Of a stretch of 64,000 bases of DNA, positions 17,608 to 27,479 are shown piece by piece. The DNA is from Nitrospirales bacterium (GTDB taxonomy: Bacteria; Nitrospirota; Nitrospiria; Nitrospirales; UBA8639), in assembly GCA_031315865.1 (NCBI GenBank), contig JALDRJ010000002.1, positions 889,147 to 953,146 of the forward strand, read 5' to 3'. A program made the translations under genes and the position numbers. Positions within the stretch are counted from its first letter, which is position 1. Each line of letters starts with the position of its first letter. Below the pieces are notes generated by a model. It did no database searches. It was not told the DNA's origin and worked only from the letters and a program-made list of their open reading frames with translations.

Positions 17608-17956
17608 ATGATATGTTGTTCCGTAGGCTTGTCTCCATTACTCGTAGCCACGACTATTGTATTCCTGGTATATGCGGGTCATGATTTACGAGCGGTTTAC
17701 TCGTGACATTGTGGCATTGCTTGGCGCAACGGTGGTGATTGGCACAGGCGCTTTGACACAACAACAAGCGGTCGCAGACATTGAATGTACTACCATTGGC
17801 TTACTCACGGGCATGATGGTATTTGCTGACATTACCAAAGATAGCGGAAAGTTCAAGTTATTGGCAATGAAGCTGCGAAAACCGCTAACATTGTTGATTA
17901 CCGACGAATTGGGTATCAATCCATATCCATTGTTATTTGCTAAAAGGGTCTATTGA
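17608..17956 (+). pseudogene. decayed ArsB/NhaD-type ion transporter
   Basis: Starting at an ATG at 17608 (GAGGTGAG upstream), one frame gives the usual first membrane segment (LLVATTIVFLVYAG). It then continues only after a frame change near 17675, into ERFTRDIVALLGATVVIGTG and TTIGLLTGMMVFADITKDSG, the classic N-terminal part of ArsB/NhaD/CitM-type permeases. From LRKP it jumps to LTLLITDELGINPYPLLFA, which in full-length relatives lies about 35-40 residues further on, and then stops. So it has a frameshift, an internal deletion and loss of the remaining two thirds or more. It lies 19 bases before dabA. It may mark a lost Na+/H+ antiporter. Confidence 0.7.
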
Positions 17957-17975
17957 AAAATAGCGAGAACGAAAG

Positions 17976-20900
17976 ATGTCCATCCGATCTGATTCCGCAA
18001 TCTTCCAATCAACTGCACTCTCATCCGTAGAACGTGATCAGCTTCGCGAGGCGATTCGCGAAGCCAGCGAGCCCATCGCTCCCTTCTGGCCGATGCGAAC
18101 GATGGTTGCGCAAAACCCCATCCACGGACTGGAGTACCTTCCCTTCGATCAAGCCGTTCGACAAGGCAAACACCTTTTAAGTGGCAACGGATACTTACCC
18201 AATGAAGTGTATCGCCAATTTTTCCGTGAAGGACGAATCACGCATGACAGTGTCACAGAATCATTGAGAAGAGCCGGGAGAATCTCAACAGACCGGGATG
18301 CCGTTCAGGTAGGAACCCGGCGAATTACCGCTCAAGAAGTGTGGCATTTGCACTTTCTCTTCGGATTTGGCCCTCTACAGCCATCCTTATTGGAGTGGAC
18401 ATTCAATAAAGAAGGCGCAGGGAAGCGATTCCATCCATATCTCCCCCAGAAATCTCTAGCGCGCATCATCGAACACACGGTCAAAGATTGCGAGTTGTGC
18501 CGAGACCACCCCGAGGAGGCTTATCTCACAAACCTCTGGAAAAGCACGTTGACAGCGTTGCAGTTGTCAGAGTCTACATCTCATGATCACCAGACGAACC
18601 ACGGAAAGGAAAAGGATTCAGAAACCCGGCCAGCCTCCTTGTCCATAAACCTGCCGATTCATCGAACCCTGAGCGATTGGATAGACGACTTGGCTGGAGC
18701 CGGTCTCGTCGAACAGATCAATCAACAACTCATTAAATGGGTCACCGCATTCCTTGATGAAGGGCTCGCGGGCTGGGAAATGCCGCAGCGGGAGAAAGGG
18801 TTCTACCACGCGTGGCGACATCTGGCTCAGCAGGATCATTCTGGAAAATTCCTTGGGATTCAGGACTACACGCCAAAGATCCAAGCGCTGCCAGAGGAGC
18901 CAGAAGACGCAATCATCGCAAGTGTATCTCGGCTGGGAATCTCGACCGAACGGCGCAAAGAATACCTGTCAAGGATGTTATCTCAATTGCCAGGCTGGAC
19001 GAGATATATACGGTGGCTTGGCGAACATCCCGCGTACCATGCGCAACGACAACACCCTATCGATACCACGCAATATCTGGCCGTTCGGCTATTCTACGAA
19101 ACCGAATTAGCTCAAATGACCTGTAAACAGGAATGGGACATCGAGGGAACGGTCGATTCCCTCGTCACGTATTGGAAAGAGCACCCCGATGAATATCGAC
19201 ACAGAGCAGGAGACGGCTCTCATACTGTCGATCCGACCGAGCAGACCATCTGCCGCGATGCCTGGAGGCTGTTTAATCTCTTACAGTTCCTAGAAGTCTC
19301 GCATGTGGACATGCACGAGCTTTCCGATTCAGAAGCTCGAACACTCCTTCACTGGTTGGATGATTTTCCGTTCGATCAACATAGTCCGGTATGGCTTGAA
19401 GCATATGAAGATTCTTTTCGAGCAGACATTCTAAACAAGATTGCATCCCACAGGGGAACCGTTCCAGTCCTCAATAGCCGCCCACAGGCTCAATTGGTTT
19501 TCTGCATCGATGTCCGTTCAGAATCATTTCGCCGTCACATCGAAGCGCAAGGTCCCTATGAGACCTTGGGGTTTGCGGGGTTCTTTGGCATTCCTCTAAG
19601 CCATCAAACGTTTGATAGTGCAGAACGGGCGTTTTTATGTCCAGTGCTCCTCACCCCCAATCACGCCGTGACGGAAATACCTCGGGCTGGAGAAACCTCG
19701 TCACTCGAGCAATACTCTTCTGGCACGCGCTGGCATCAGTTGGGGCATCATCTGTTCCACGATTTGAAACATCATCCCATCGGGTCGATGATGACGATTG
19801 ATGTGCTGGGCGTCTTTTTTAGTCTCGGCCTGGCAGGCAAAACCTTTCTGCAAAGAACGTTTCATACCTGTACGTCAACGATAGGAGCCTGGTTCGCGCA
19901 CCGTGTTCACACCGAAATATCAGTTTCGACACCGGCAGACCCTCGCAACCCCAGAATCGGAGAGGTCAACAAGGAAGGAATTCCTGAAGGGCTTTCACAA
20001 GGATTTTCTCTGGAGGAACGGGCGACGATGATCGAAAACGGATTGCGCGCCATGGGACTCACGCGAAATTATGCGCGGCTCGTGTGTCTCTGTGGTCATG
20101 GCAGTGAGACCGATAACAATCCTTATTATGGAGCGTTGGATTGCGGGGCCTGTGGCGGCGCGCCGGGAGATGCGAATGCCCGGGTCTTTGCCAAGATGGC
20201 GAACGACCCTCACGTGCGCCGCAGACTCAAAGAGCACGGATTGCCGATTCCCGATGACACCTGGTTCCTGCCGGGGAAGCATAACACCACGACGGACCGG
20301 GTTGAATTTTACGACTTGGAGGAATTGCCAGATACGCACGAGGAAGATGTGCGGTCGTTACATCACGACCTCCAAGAAGCTGGCGCGAATCAGGCTCTTG
20401 AGCGATGCCATCGCCTTCCGAGCGCGCCAAGAGAGATCTCTCCACGACAAGCCTTTGCTCATGTCGTCGAGCGCAGTTGTGATTGGGCGAACACTCGGCC
20501 GGAGTGGGGACTGGCTGGCAACGGGGCATTTCTCATCGGAAGACGGACACTCACGAACGGCCTGGATTTAGGCGGCCGTGTGTTCCTGCATTCCTACGAT
20601 CCGAACGCCGATCCGGATGGAACCATCCTTGAGAAAATCATGACGGCGCCCTTAATCGTCGGTGAGTGGATTAATACAGGCTATTATTTCTCTGCGGTCG
20701 ATCCGTGGGTCTTTGGCAGCGGAAGTAAGGTGTTGCACAATGTCGTGGGTGGGGTCGGCATGATGTTGGGAAGCCAGAGCGATTTACAGATGGGATTTCC
20801 CCTGCAAACCGTCAATAATGGAGAGAGGCACTACCACGAGCCCATGCGGCTCCTCGCCATCATTGAACATACGCCCGACGTGATTTCGGCCATTATTCAA

Positions 20901-21023
20901 AAGCATGGTATTCTTCAACGGTTATTTCATAATCAATGGTTGAATCTCGTCTCGCTCAACCCCGATACATTCGAATTTTCCCGGTACCAGCTCGATGCGA
21001 GCTGGGAGACCATGTCCATCTGA
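17976..21023 (+). CDS. dabA: DabA, inorganic carbon transporter subunit (copy 1)
   Basis: A 1015-residue protein of the DUF2309/UPF0753 family. The typical start region EPIAPFWPMRTMVAQNPIHG is followed by the beta-carbonic-anhydrase-like core with zinc ligands C510 and D512 (FCIDVRSESFRRH), H708 (LCGHGSETDNNPYYG) and C723 (LDCGACGG); the 15-residue H-C spacing equals that of Halothiobacillus DabA. DabA works with the membrane protein DabB to hydrate CO2 to bicarbonate in one direction, driven by the cation gradient. No dabB is adjacent on this strand; the nearest is at 25785. It converges on the PII-like gene with 31 bases between stops. Confidence 0.93.
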   Translation: MSIRSDSAIFQSTALSSVERDQLREAIREASEPIAPFWPMRTMVAQNPIHGLEYLPFDQAVRQGKHLLSGNGYLPNEVYRQFFREGRITHDSVTESLRRAGRISTDRDAVQVGTRRITAQEVWHLHFLFGFGPLQPSLLEWTFNKEGAGKRFHPYLPQKSLARIIEHTVKDCELCRDHPEEAYLTNLWKSTLTALQLSESTSHDHQTNHGKEKDSETRPASLSINLPIHRTLSDWIDDLAGAGLVEQINQQLIKWVTAFLDEGLAGWEMPQREKGFYHAWRHLAQQDHSGKFLGIQDYTPKIQALPEEPEDAIIASVSRLGISTERRKEYLSRMLSQLPGWTRYIRWLGEHPAYHAQRQHPIDTTQYLAVRLFYETELAQMTCKQEWDIEGTVDSLVTYWKEHPDEYRHRAGDGSHTVDPTEQTICRDAWRLFNLLQFLEVSHVDMHELSDSEARTLLHWLDDFPFDQHSPVWLEAYEDSFRADILNKIASHRGTVPVLNSRPQAQLVFCIDVRSESFRRHIEAQGPYETLGFAGFFGIPLSHQTFDSAERAFLCPVLLTPNHAVTEIPRAGETSSLEQYSSGTRWHQLGHHLFHDLKHHPIGSMMTIDVLGVFFSLGLAGKTFLQRTFHTCTSTIGAWFAHRVHTEISVSTPADPRNPRIGEVNKEGIPEGLSQGFSLEERATMIENGLRAMGLTRNYARLVCLCGHGSETDNNPYYGALDCGACGGAPGDANARVFAKMANDPHVRRRLKEHGLPIPDDTWFLPGKHNTTTDRVEFYDLEELPDTHEEDVRSLHHDLQEAGANQALERCHRLPSAPREISPRQAFAHVVERSCDWANTRPEWGLAGNGAFLIGRRTLTNGLDLGGRVFLHSYDPNADPDGTILEKIMTAPLIVGEWINTGYYFSAVDPWVFGSGSKVLHNVVGGVGMMLGSQSDLQMGFPLQTVNNGERHYHEPMRLLAIIEHTPDVISAIIQKHGILQRLFHNQWLNLVSLNPDTFEFSRYQLDASWETMSI

Positions 21024-21054
21024 CTCTCCGTCTATCTTCTCGTTTCGCCGCACC

Positions 21055-21390
21055 TTACGATTCTGATGATTCAAAGTGATCTTTTCGCAGTACGCAGGCA
21101 TCGAGTACAAACACGCTGCCAGAGTGACGTTCTAAGAATGGCTTGAGCCCAGACAGAATGGGTTCAACCTTTTCTTCCGGGACCACCGTCAGCACCATTT
21201 GCAAACTACTCGTGTCATTAAACATCAAGTGTCCTTCATGGAATCCGCTATGGCCTTTCCCCGAGAGATTACTCACGATCGTATAGCCACTGGCTTTAAT
21301 CCGATCGAGTACTTCCGTGACAAAATTCAGGTACTCCCCGTCAATGATGACTTTGATCTCTTTCATTGGGTGAAGTTTGATGGTACTCAT
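21055..21390 (-). CDS. PII-like signalling protein of the dab operon
   Basis: A 111-residue protein with the ferredoxin-like PII fold: strand MKEIKVIIDGEYLNFV, helix VTEVLDRIKASGYT, a T-loop region around GKGHSGFHEGHLMFND, strand LQMVLTVVPEEKV, helix EPILSGLKPFLERH, strand GSVFVLDACVL. The start at 21390 has GAGGAGG upstream. It lacks the Y51-type uridylylation motif of GlnB/GlnK. PII-like proteins such as CPII and SbtB bind adenine nucleotides and bicarbonate and control carbon uptake. Being the last gene of the dabB / NuoM-like / dabA operon, 29 bases after dabA, it very likely regulates the DAB system. Nucleotide specificity is unknown. Confidence 0.8.
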   Translation of the reverse strand: MSTIKLHPMKEIKVIIDGEYLNFVTEVLDRIKASGYTIVSNLSGKGHSGFHEGHLMFNDTSSLQMVLTVVPEEKVEPILSGLKPFLERHSGSVFVLDACVLRKDHFESSES

Positions 21391-21419
21391 GATGTGCTAG
21401 GCCTCCTCAACCTCATACA

Positions 21420-24400
21420 TTACTGAATGACCTGCCACTCTTCCGATGAGTGACGCAGAAAGAATTCCATGCTGACCGGATCTAACGCCACAAGATTAAT
21501 CCATTGATTGCCGATGAGCCGTTTAAGAATGTCGTGCCGGGAAATGATCATGGCGATTCGCTCCAGAGGCGCCTCAATGATAACAAATAACCGCATGGGT
21601 TCGTGATAAGGCGTCCCGCCATCGAGAACCGTCTGCACCGGCAAGCCGACACACAGATCGCTTTGGGACCCGTACATCACCCCCACGCGACTGACCACAT
21701 TATGATACACCTTACTTCCGGCGCCATACACCGATGGATCAACGGTGGAAAAATAATGTTCCATGTTAATCCAATTTCCCACGATCATCGGAGCGGTCAT
21801 GATAATTTCCAGGTATTTTCCCGTTGGATCCTGCAGGTAGTCGTACGAATGCAAAAACGTTCGTCCCTCAAGATTGAGGCCTTGCGTGAAGAGACGCCTC
21901 CCTACGATAAACGCCGAATGTCGAGAAAGCCCCCATTCCGGTCGAACTTGCGACCAATCGATACTGCGCCGTTTCGTCCGTTCAGCCGCCTCGCTGAGGG
22001 TTTGACACCTCATCTCGTCGGGAAAACGGGCTAACCGCTCCATGCTATTTCGCCGGTTTGCTTCTTCCAGGTCATGTTGCAGCCTGATCAAGTCCTTCCG
22101 GTGAGTCGCCGGAACATCCTCCAAATCAAAGAGTTCCACTGCATCTGTCGTAGTGTCGTGTTGACCAGGGAGGAAATGGGTATCAAGCGGAATATAGACC
22201 CCCTTTTGCGCCAATAATTGCCGGACTTGCGCTTTGTTGGCCATCGCGGCAAAGGCCCGGGCATTTGAAACCCCATGATTACCACCGCAAGCCCCGCAAT
22301 CCAAGGCTGATTCATAAGGATTATTGTCAGACATGCTGCCATGAGCACAGATCAAGACCAGCCTGGAAAACGTTTTCGTGAATCCGAGCGTCCGAAGCGC
22401 TGTTTCCACAAAATGAGCTTGCTCGGTCGTGGTGAAGCCGGTCTGCGTGATGCGATGCAAACGATGAGTCACGGCACGCTCATGCACATCATGTTCACGC
22501 CTTAGGTCTCGAATAAACTGCTTATGGTCGGCCTCCGTCCAGTGGAGCCGAGTGTGTAACTCTTCGTCTTCAGTCGGGTCGAACGTCAGTTGATTCAATG
22601 CCTGCTTGCGGAGACGTTCGACTTGATCATGCGACACCTCGTTGCCTTTCCGTCCGAATTGTTCGATGAGCATGCGGTAGATGGTTGCCCGATGCTCTGA
22701 AGCCACCATCTCCTTTGCTTCCTCGTTCGTGAGCTTTTCAACGGTCAATGTCGTCCCGATGGGAACGGCAAACCGATCTTTTACCCAGGACGTGATCCGA
22801 TGGAACCACAGAGGGCTCAGGGTTTGGCCAAAGAGCCTGAAGCCAAAAAACCAGCCTATGGCCTCGACCATGACATAGGGAGAGATGATGTTCTCTTTTA
22901 AGTCATGAAGCAGGGTGTGCCCGGTTTTCGCTAACTGTTGCCGTTCCAGCAACCGCTCTGCCGCCTTGCCTTGGTAGGCCCGGGGAATTTCCTTGACCAC
23001 ATGTTTGGGTTTAAGAAGCACGGGACATTGGTCGGTCTCTTGCTCGCTGCCAAATCCTTGATAACAAAGAGGCACGCCAAAAAATCCGGCAAACCCGAAG
23101 GTTTCATTCCCTCCCACGTCTTCGAAATGCCGACGAAACCCCTCCGAGCGCACGTCAATACAGAAAATGCCTTGAGCCAACGGACGTGATTCAGCCGGCT
23201 GGGCCTCAGCTTCATCATTCTTCACGAGCTTTAGAAGGTTCGGAGACAACTGCTTGACAAAACTTTTGATATAGCTGAGTTCAAAGGCCTTGAGCCAAAT
23301 CGGACCATGTAATGACTCAGGAAATTGAGACACCCATTCCAGCAATACGTCTATATTTTCTCGGGGACCGTTGACGATCTCTTTGACTGGACAGTCAAAT
23401 GCCTTGGCGAGGTGTAAGAGGATTAATGTCTTTTGGTGAATATCCTGCTCTCGACGAATCGATCGCCAGGTTTCGTCGATCCGTACCGCATGATCGTCCA
23501 GTGCATCCATAGGCAAAGGCTGGCTCAAGAATAAGGAAGGATCAAGATCCTCAGTGATCTGCCGAGGGAACCCCGCCAGTTTCCATTCTTTATACAGTCC
23601 GTATCCCCCGGGGTGGGCATTCATGAAGGATGAGATGGAGGTGAAATCCCCGTCGATGCCAAAATGGGTTTGACAAGCCAGGGCAACCAGTTCTCTTTCA
23701 TAGAACAAACGAACCGCAAGGTATTTGACGAGATCTATGCGATAAGCATTCTGCCATTCATAATCCGATTGTTCCGATCTCCATTTGATGAACCCGGCCC
23801 ACCCTGATAGCTGAGCTAAATGGATCGTGAAATAATCAATCCACAGATCGTGGGGAATGGCCATGGCCTCCAGGCTTTCCACGATGGCATCTTCTGAGCG
23901 GTTTGGCAGGTTTTGAACCTTTGAGGACCATCCTGAAACGCCCAACAATGGCCAAGACCGATCATCCTGGGCCAATATTTTCCATCCACCATAAAAGGTT
24001 TTGTCCCGCAGCGGCATGGGCCAGGGCGCATGTCCTTCATCCAGAAACCCTCCGCACCATCTGATGAGCTCCTGGTTGATGTGGTCTTGAAGAGTGGTTC
24101 CAAACGTTTGATCGCACCAGGCGGAAAGGGTGTACGTTGACGCCAGGTCCTTTTGCTCGATCGCGGCGTGATCATGCAAAGAAAAGTCATGAGGTTTGGC
24201 CTCGGCGTGGGTTAGAAGGATATCGATCAGCTCCCGGACGTCATCATCGATCAGCGATGCTCGGACATTCGCTGAAGCCACGTCTGGCGCGATGTAACCG
24301 GTTCCATTGATGAGAATCGTGCGCAAGGCCTCGATATGGGAAACCTTCCGATCGCCGACGGCAATCAGTTGATCGTGCGTCCGGTCCTTCAAGGCCTCAT

Positions 24401-24668
24401 GAATGGCATCGAGAGAAATACGGCCTTGCCGGTAGTAATTCCGGTATTGTGCATTGGAGAGATACCCTTCACCACCAAGAAACTTCCTGCCTTGCTCGAC
24501 GGCCTTGCTAAAGGGCAAATGCTCCAGCCCATGAAGCGGGTTATGATGGATAAAGGTTTGCATCGGCCAAAAATGAGAAATCGGTTCACTCGCCAATTTC
24601 ACGAGCGAACGAATTTCCATTCGCTGAGCGTCTATAGATGGAGAATTTTCTTTGACGACAACCATCAT
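21420..24668 (-). CDS. dabA: DabA, inorganic carbon transporter subunit (copy 2)
   Basis: A 1082-residue DUF2309 protein, about 65 residues longer than copy 1 and clearly diverged from it. The start region (EPISHFWPMQTFIHHNPLHG) and the zinc site are intact: C503 and D505 (FCIDVRSEGFRRH), H776 (CAHGSMSDNNPYES) and C791 (LDCGACGG). The extra length lies mainly between the D505 and H776 motifs (about 660-745, a helical charged stretch with KQFIRDLRREHDVHERA). It follows the NuoM-like gene by 9 bases and precedes the PII-like gene by 29, so it belongs to the dabB operon. Role: cytoplasmic-face CO2 hydration coupled to cation flow through DabB. Confidence 0.93.
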   Translation of the reverse strand: MMVVVKENSPSIDAQRMEIRSLVKLASEPISHFWPMQTFIHHNPLHGLEHLPFSKAVEQGRKFLGGEGYLSNAQYRNYYRQGRISLDAIHEALKDRTHDQLIAVGDRKVSHIEALRTILINGTGYIAPDVASANVRASLIDDDVRELIDILLTHAEAKPHDFSLHDHAAIEQKDLASTYTLSAWCDQTFGTTLQDHINQELIRWCGGFLDEGHAPWPMPLRDKTFYGGWKILAQDDRSWPLLGVSGWSSKVQNLPNRSEDAIVESLEAMAIPHDLWIDYFTIHLAQLSGWAGFIKWRSEQSDYEWQNAYRIDLVKYLAVRLFYERELVALACQTHFGIDGDFTSISSFMNAHPGGYGLYKEWKLAGFPRQITEDLDPSLFLSQPLPMDALDDHAVRIDETWRSIRREQDIHQKTLILLHLAKAFDCPVKEIVNGPRENIDVLLEWVSQFPESLHGPIWLKAFELSYIKSFVKQLSPNLLKLVKNDEAEAQPAESRPLAQGIFCIDVRSEGFRRHFEDVGGNETFGFAGFFGVPLCYQGFGSEQETDQCPVLLKPKHVVKEIPRAYQGKAAERLLERQQLAKTGHTLLHDLKENIISPYVMVEAIGWFFGFRLFGQTLSPLWFHRITSWVKDRFAVPIGTTLTVEKLTNEEAKEMVASEHRATIYRMLIEQFGRKGNEVSHDQVERLRKQALNQLTFDPTEDEELHTRLHWTEADHKQFIRDLRREHDVHERAVTHRLHRITQTGFTTTEQAHFVETALRTLGFTKTFSRLVLICAHGSMSDNNPYESALDCGACGGNHGVSNARAFAAMANKAQVRQLLAQKGVYIPLDTHFLPGQHDTTTDAVELFDLEDVPATHRKDLIRLQHDLEEANRRNSMERLARFPDEMRCQTLSEAAERTKRRSIDWSQVRPEWGLSRHSAFIVGRRLFTQGLNLEGRTFLHSYDYLQDPTGKYLEIIMTAPMIVGNWINMEHYFSTVDPSVYGAGSKVYHNVVSRVGVMYGSQSDLCVGLPVQTVLDGGTPYHEPMRLFVIIEAPLERIAMIISRHDILKRLIGNQWINLVALDPVSMEFFLRHSSEEWQVIQ

Positions 24669-24677
24669 CGATACTCT

Positions 24678-25754
24678 CTAATAAAACAGCCCGCTATAAC
24701 TCGCCCCGGCGATGAGTAACGCCAGAGAACAGATTTCCGCAGGCTTTAAATCCACGTACGGGATATTCGGCCTGGCCTTTCCAAAGGCGGTTTGGTGAAG
24801 GATACGTGAAAAATACCAGCTCCCCAACATCCACACGATCAGGATGATGAAGGAAATGACGATCAAGGAAACATCCTGCGGGTCTGCCGCCGAGAGAGTG
24901 ACCAGACCCGTAAAAAACGGGATAACCGGTAGGAGCATCGCTATGCTGAGCAGAATTACCAACATAATCCCGAGTCGCGGCATGGGAGCAGCTAAACCGG
25001 GGAGTATTCCGATCCTATGAAATCCCAACCGCTCCTGAACGCAGTCGTACATGAAAAATAGACCGCTCATGACCAGAGCAATGGTGACACCAAACGCGAT
25101 TTCCCACTCCGAAAACGATGGAAAAACCGTAGTCAGCCCCCACAACATGGACACATGCGCGATAGTCGCATACGTGAGTAACGGCCGAATGTGGGCCTCC
25201 CCGAGAGACTTGAGTGAACCATACAGGGCGCCGCCCAATGCCAACACGGAAACGGCGGCTGGCAGCCCTTTAAATTGGAACGTAGAAACCTCAGAAAGTT
25301 CGGCCAGGCCGAGGGAAAGGAAGACGGTCGTCCAAAGACCGGAGAGCGTCCCCTGAGCCGAAGCCACGAGGGATGCAAAAGGCAGATGAAACGGAGGGAG
25401 TGGGACGAACGTCACGGCAAGCACAAGTCCGGCGAACATGGTCAACGAATCGCCAGAAAAGGAAGAAACGAGCGCAAGAAATATGGCAAACGCGATTTGC
25501 CCAAAACTCATCGTTTTGCGCGTGGCGGCACAACGGGATTGAAGGATGGCATAGGCCGCATAGCCGAGAACCCCGATGAGACAATATCGATTCAGGGGCG
25601 AAGGAGTCAGCAGTCCTCCCAGGCCAAGTCCAGATATGATAAAAATTTCCGCATAGGTCGCTGACGATCGATTTGAATGGAGCTGCCCAACCACCGCGCA
25701 CCCTGCGGAGAGAATCATCGCACAAGCGAGTGTGGCTGTCGCATCGATATTCAT
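24678..25754 (-). CDS. short NuoM/MrpD-like membrane subunit
   Basis: A 358-residue, almost wholly hydrophobic protein with about ten membrane segments. The centre resembles proton_antipo_M proteins: PPFHLPFASLVASAQGTLSG corresponds to the PFHxWLPxA region, and RPLLTYATIAHVSMLWG to the conserved K-x-LAYSSISHxG helix, but with R and weaker charge conservation. It is shorter than NuoM or MrpD (about 490) and lacks the first helices. It lies between dabB and dabA (gaps of 30 and 9 bases), where canonical dabAB operons have no gene. It may be an accessory membrane subunit of the transporter, or a non-pumping scaffold. Family placement is moderate. Confidence 0.65.
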   Translation of the reverse strand: MNIDATATLACAMILSAGCAVVGQLHSNRSSATYAEIFIISGLGLGGLLTPSPLNRYCLIGVLGYAAYAILQSRCAATRKTMSFGQIAFAIFLALVSSFSGDSLTMFAGLVLAVTFVPLPPFHLPFASLVASAQGTLSGLWTTVFLSLGLAELSEVSTFQFKGLPAAVSVLALGGALYGSLKSLGEAHIRPLLTYATIAHVSMLWGLTTVFPSFSEWEIAFGVTIALVMSGLFFMYDCVQERLGFHRIGILPGLAAPMPRLGIMLVILLSIAMLLPVIPFFTGLVTLSAADPQDVSLIVISFIILIVWMLGSWYFSRILHQTAFGKARPNIPYVDLKPAEICSLALLIAGASYSGLFY

Positions 25755-25784
25755 GACGATTTCAACCCCATGTCGATCCCGCGC

Positions 25785-27479
25785 CTAAAACCTTGCCCCG
25801 ATTCGTTGCGCCCATTGAAACAGCGCGTTTCCCCACCGCATGTAGAGAAGATCCACATACAGCCGGTTGATAAGAAACAGGTACATTTTTTGTTGAATGG
25901 TTTGACTCCACTCCACATTCAGAATCTTTTGTCCTTTGGCATCGGTGTACCCATAGATCCACCCCAAGAGAATCAAGACCGTCGACGCCAATATGAGCAC
26001 ATCAAACACGGTGGGATTCAAAGCGGCCGCGACAAAAAAGCCATCCGCCACTCCGGGCTCAGGGTACAGAAAATGGGTGAACGCTTCGCCAGCCCACAAG
26101 TACGTGAATCCAATCAGAAACAACGCCACAATCATCGCGCTCGCGACTTTCCATGAATCCACCGCATGGAGCCGGTATAAACTGAAAATTGCTTGCGAGG
26201 CGGTGACCCAGCTAAAAAACAGAAAAATCACAGCCCCATGGGCATCCTCAAGGGGAACCTCTAGTAAATCGTGCGCAACCATCAAGATGATAAGCGGCAT
26301 GATCAACGTCACCACTAATCCCGTCACCCAAGTTGTTTGGGCTGGTAGCCTCGTGGGTTCATGACTGGAAGAAGCAGGAAACTTGGGCTCATGGCGAGCG
26401 TTATGAATCACGTTTCCTGCGCTGAGGAAAAGAGAAGCTTTAAATAACCCATGGGCAATAAGATGAAAGATAGCCAGGGCAAACGCACCAAGACCGCATT
26501 CCATGATCATATAGCCCATTTGCCCCATGGTCGAGTAACCAAGCGTTTTCTTGATGTCACTTTGCACGAGCATCATGGACGCGCCAAACAGCACAGTCAT
26601 CATCCCGACGACAAACACGATATGCAGCGTGTTGGGTGAAAGAGCGTACAGCGGAGCCAGACGATTGAGGAGGAAGCCTCCGGCATTAATGATCCCCGCA
26701 TGCATGAGGGCGGAAACCGGAGTTGGAGAATCCATGGTATCCGGCAGCCACACATGCAGAGGAAATTGGGAAGATTTGGCTACGGCTCCGACAAAGATCA
26801 GTAACGTCATGACCGTGACCACGTTGACGTCGAAGAGATTTCCCGGCAAGAGCGAAATGATATGGGCTTGTTGGGACGCGCGTTCGAAGAGTTCGCCAAA
26901 CTCGAGCGTGCCGAAATATTTGTACGCCACAATAATCCCGCACAGAAAGGCGACGTCTCCAACGCGATGAACCATCAAGGTCTTAAACGCATTCTGGTAG
27001 GCAGGAGCATGCGTATAATTAAATGCGAGGATCAGATAGAGGGTCCAGCTCAATAGCTGCCAAAACACGAATAACATCAAAAGATTTGGACTGGAAACAA
27101 GTGAGAGAATGACAAACGTCATGAGGCCAAGTAGGGCAAAAAACCTGGCATACCCCGGGTCGCCGTAAAGATACCGCACGGAGTACACATGGATGACGGT
27201 GCTGACACTCGTGATCAAGACCATCATGACGGCTGTGAGCCGGTCGACCCAAATGCCGAACTTCAAAAAGTTTGAGCCGTTATCCTCGAAAGGCCAGAGC
27301 GTGATGTGAATGGGGTCTCCTGCGCTGACCGAGAACAGCGTGAATATGGACAAGAAGCAGGCGCTGACCGTGGCGGCGATCCCGACCCTGGAAGCATGTG
27401 TCCCCAGCCGTTTCCCCAAAGCGCCAATCACGATAGCCGCCAACAGGGGAAGGAGTGGAATGAGAAGTGCGATACTCAT
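25785..27479 (-). CDS. dabB: DabB, NuoL-like membrane subunit of the DAB transporter
   Basis: About 564 residues from the ATG at 27479 (an in-frame GTG at 27506 adds nine). It is a proton_antipo_M protein of the NuoL type: GIWVDRLTAVMMVLITSVST, the key-glutamate helix region LLMLFVFWQLLSWTLYLILA (here Q replaces the usual E), FPLHVWLPDTMDSPTPVSAL and IKKTLGYSTMGQMGYMIMEC. The C-terminus ends after LINRLYVDLLYMRWGNALFQ without the long lateral helix of true NuoL, as known for DabB. It should conduct H+ or Na+ to power the DabA encoded two genes downstream. It is first in the minus-strand operon, whose promoter lies in the 537-base gap shared with the Mrp cluster. Confidence 0.85.
   Translation of the reverse strand: MSIALLIPLLPLLAAIVIGALGKRLGTHASRVGIAATVSACFLSIFTLFSVSAGDPIHITLWPFEDNGSNFLKFGIWVDRLTAVMMVLITSVSTVIHVYSVRYLYGDPGYARFFALLGLMTFVILSLVSSPNLLMLFVFWQLLSWTLYLILAFNYTHAPAYQNAFKTLMVHRVGDVAFLCGIIVAYKYFGTLEFGELFERASQQAHIISLLPGNLFDVNVVTVMTLLIFVGAVAKSSQFPLHVWLPDTMDSPTPVSALMHAGIINAGGFLLNRLAPLYALSPNTLHIVFVVGMMTVLFGASMMLVQSDIKKTLGYSTMGQMGYMIMECGLGAFALAIFHLIAHGLFKASLFLSAGNVIHNARHEPKFPASSSHEPTRLPAQTTWVTGLVVTLIMPLIILMVAHDLLEVPLEDAHGAVIFLFFSWVTASQAIFSLYRLHAVDSWKVASAMIVALFLIGFTYLWAGEAFTHFLYPEPGVADGFFVAAALNPTVFDVLILASTVLILLGWIYGYTDAKGQKILNVEWSQTIQQKMYLFLINRLYVDLLYMRWGNALFQWAQRIGARF

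Noticed and set aside
17732..17756. TGGCACAGGCGCTTTGAC as a sigma-54 promoter
   Set aside because: The -12 block is CTTTG instead of TTGC, and it lies inside the transporter pseudogene.
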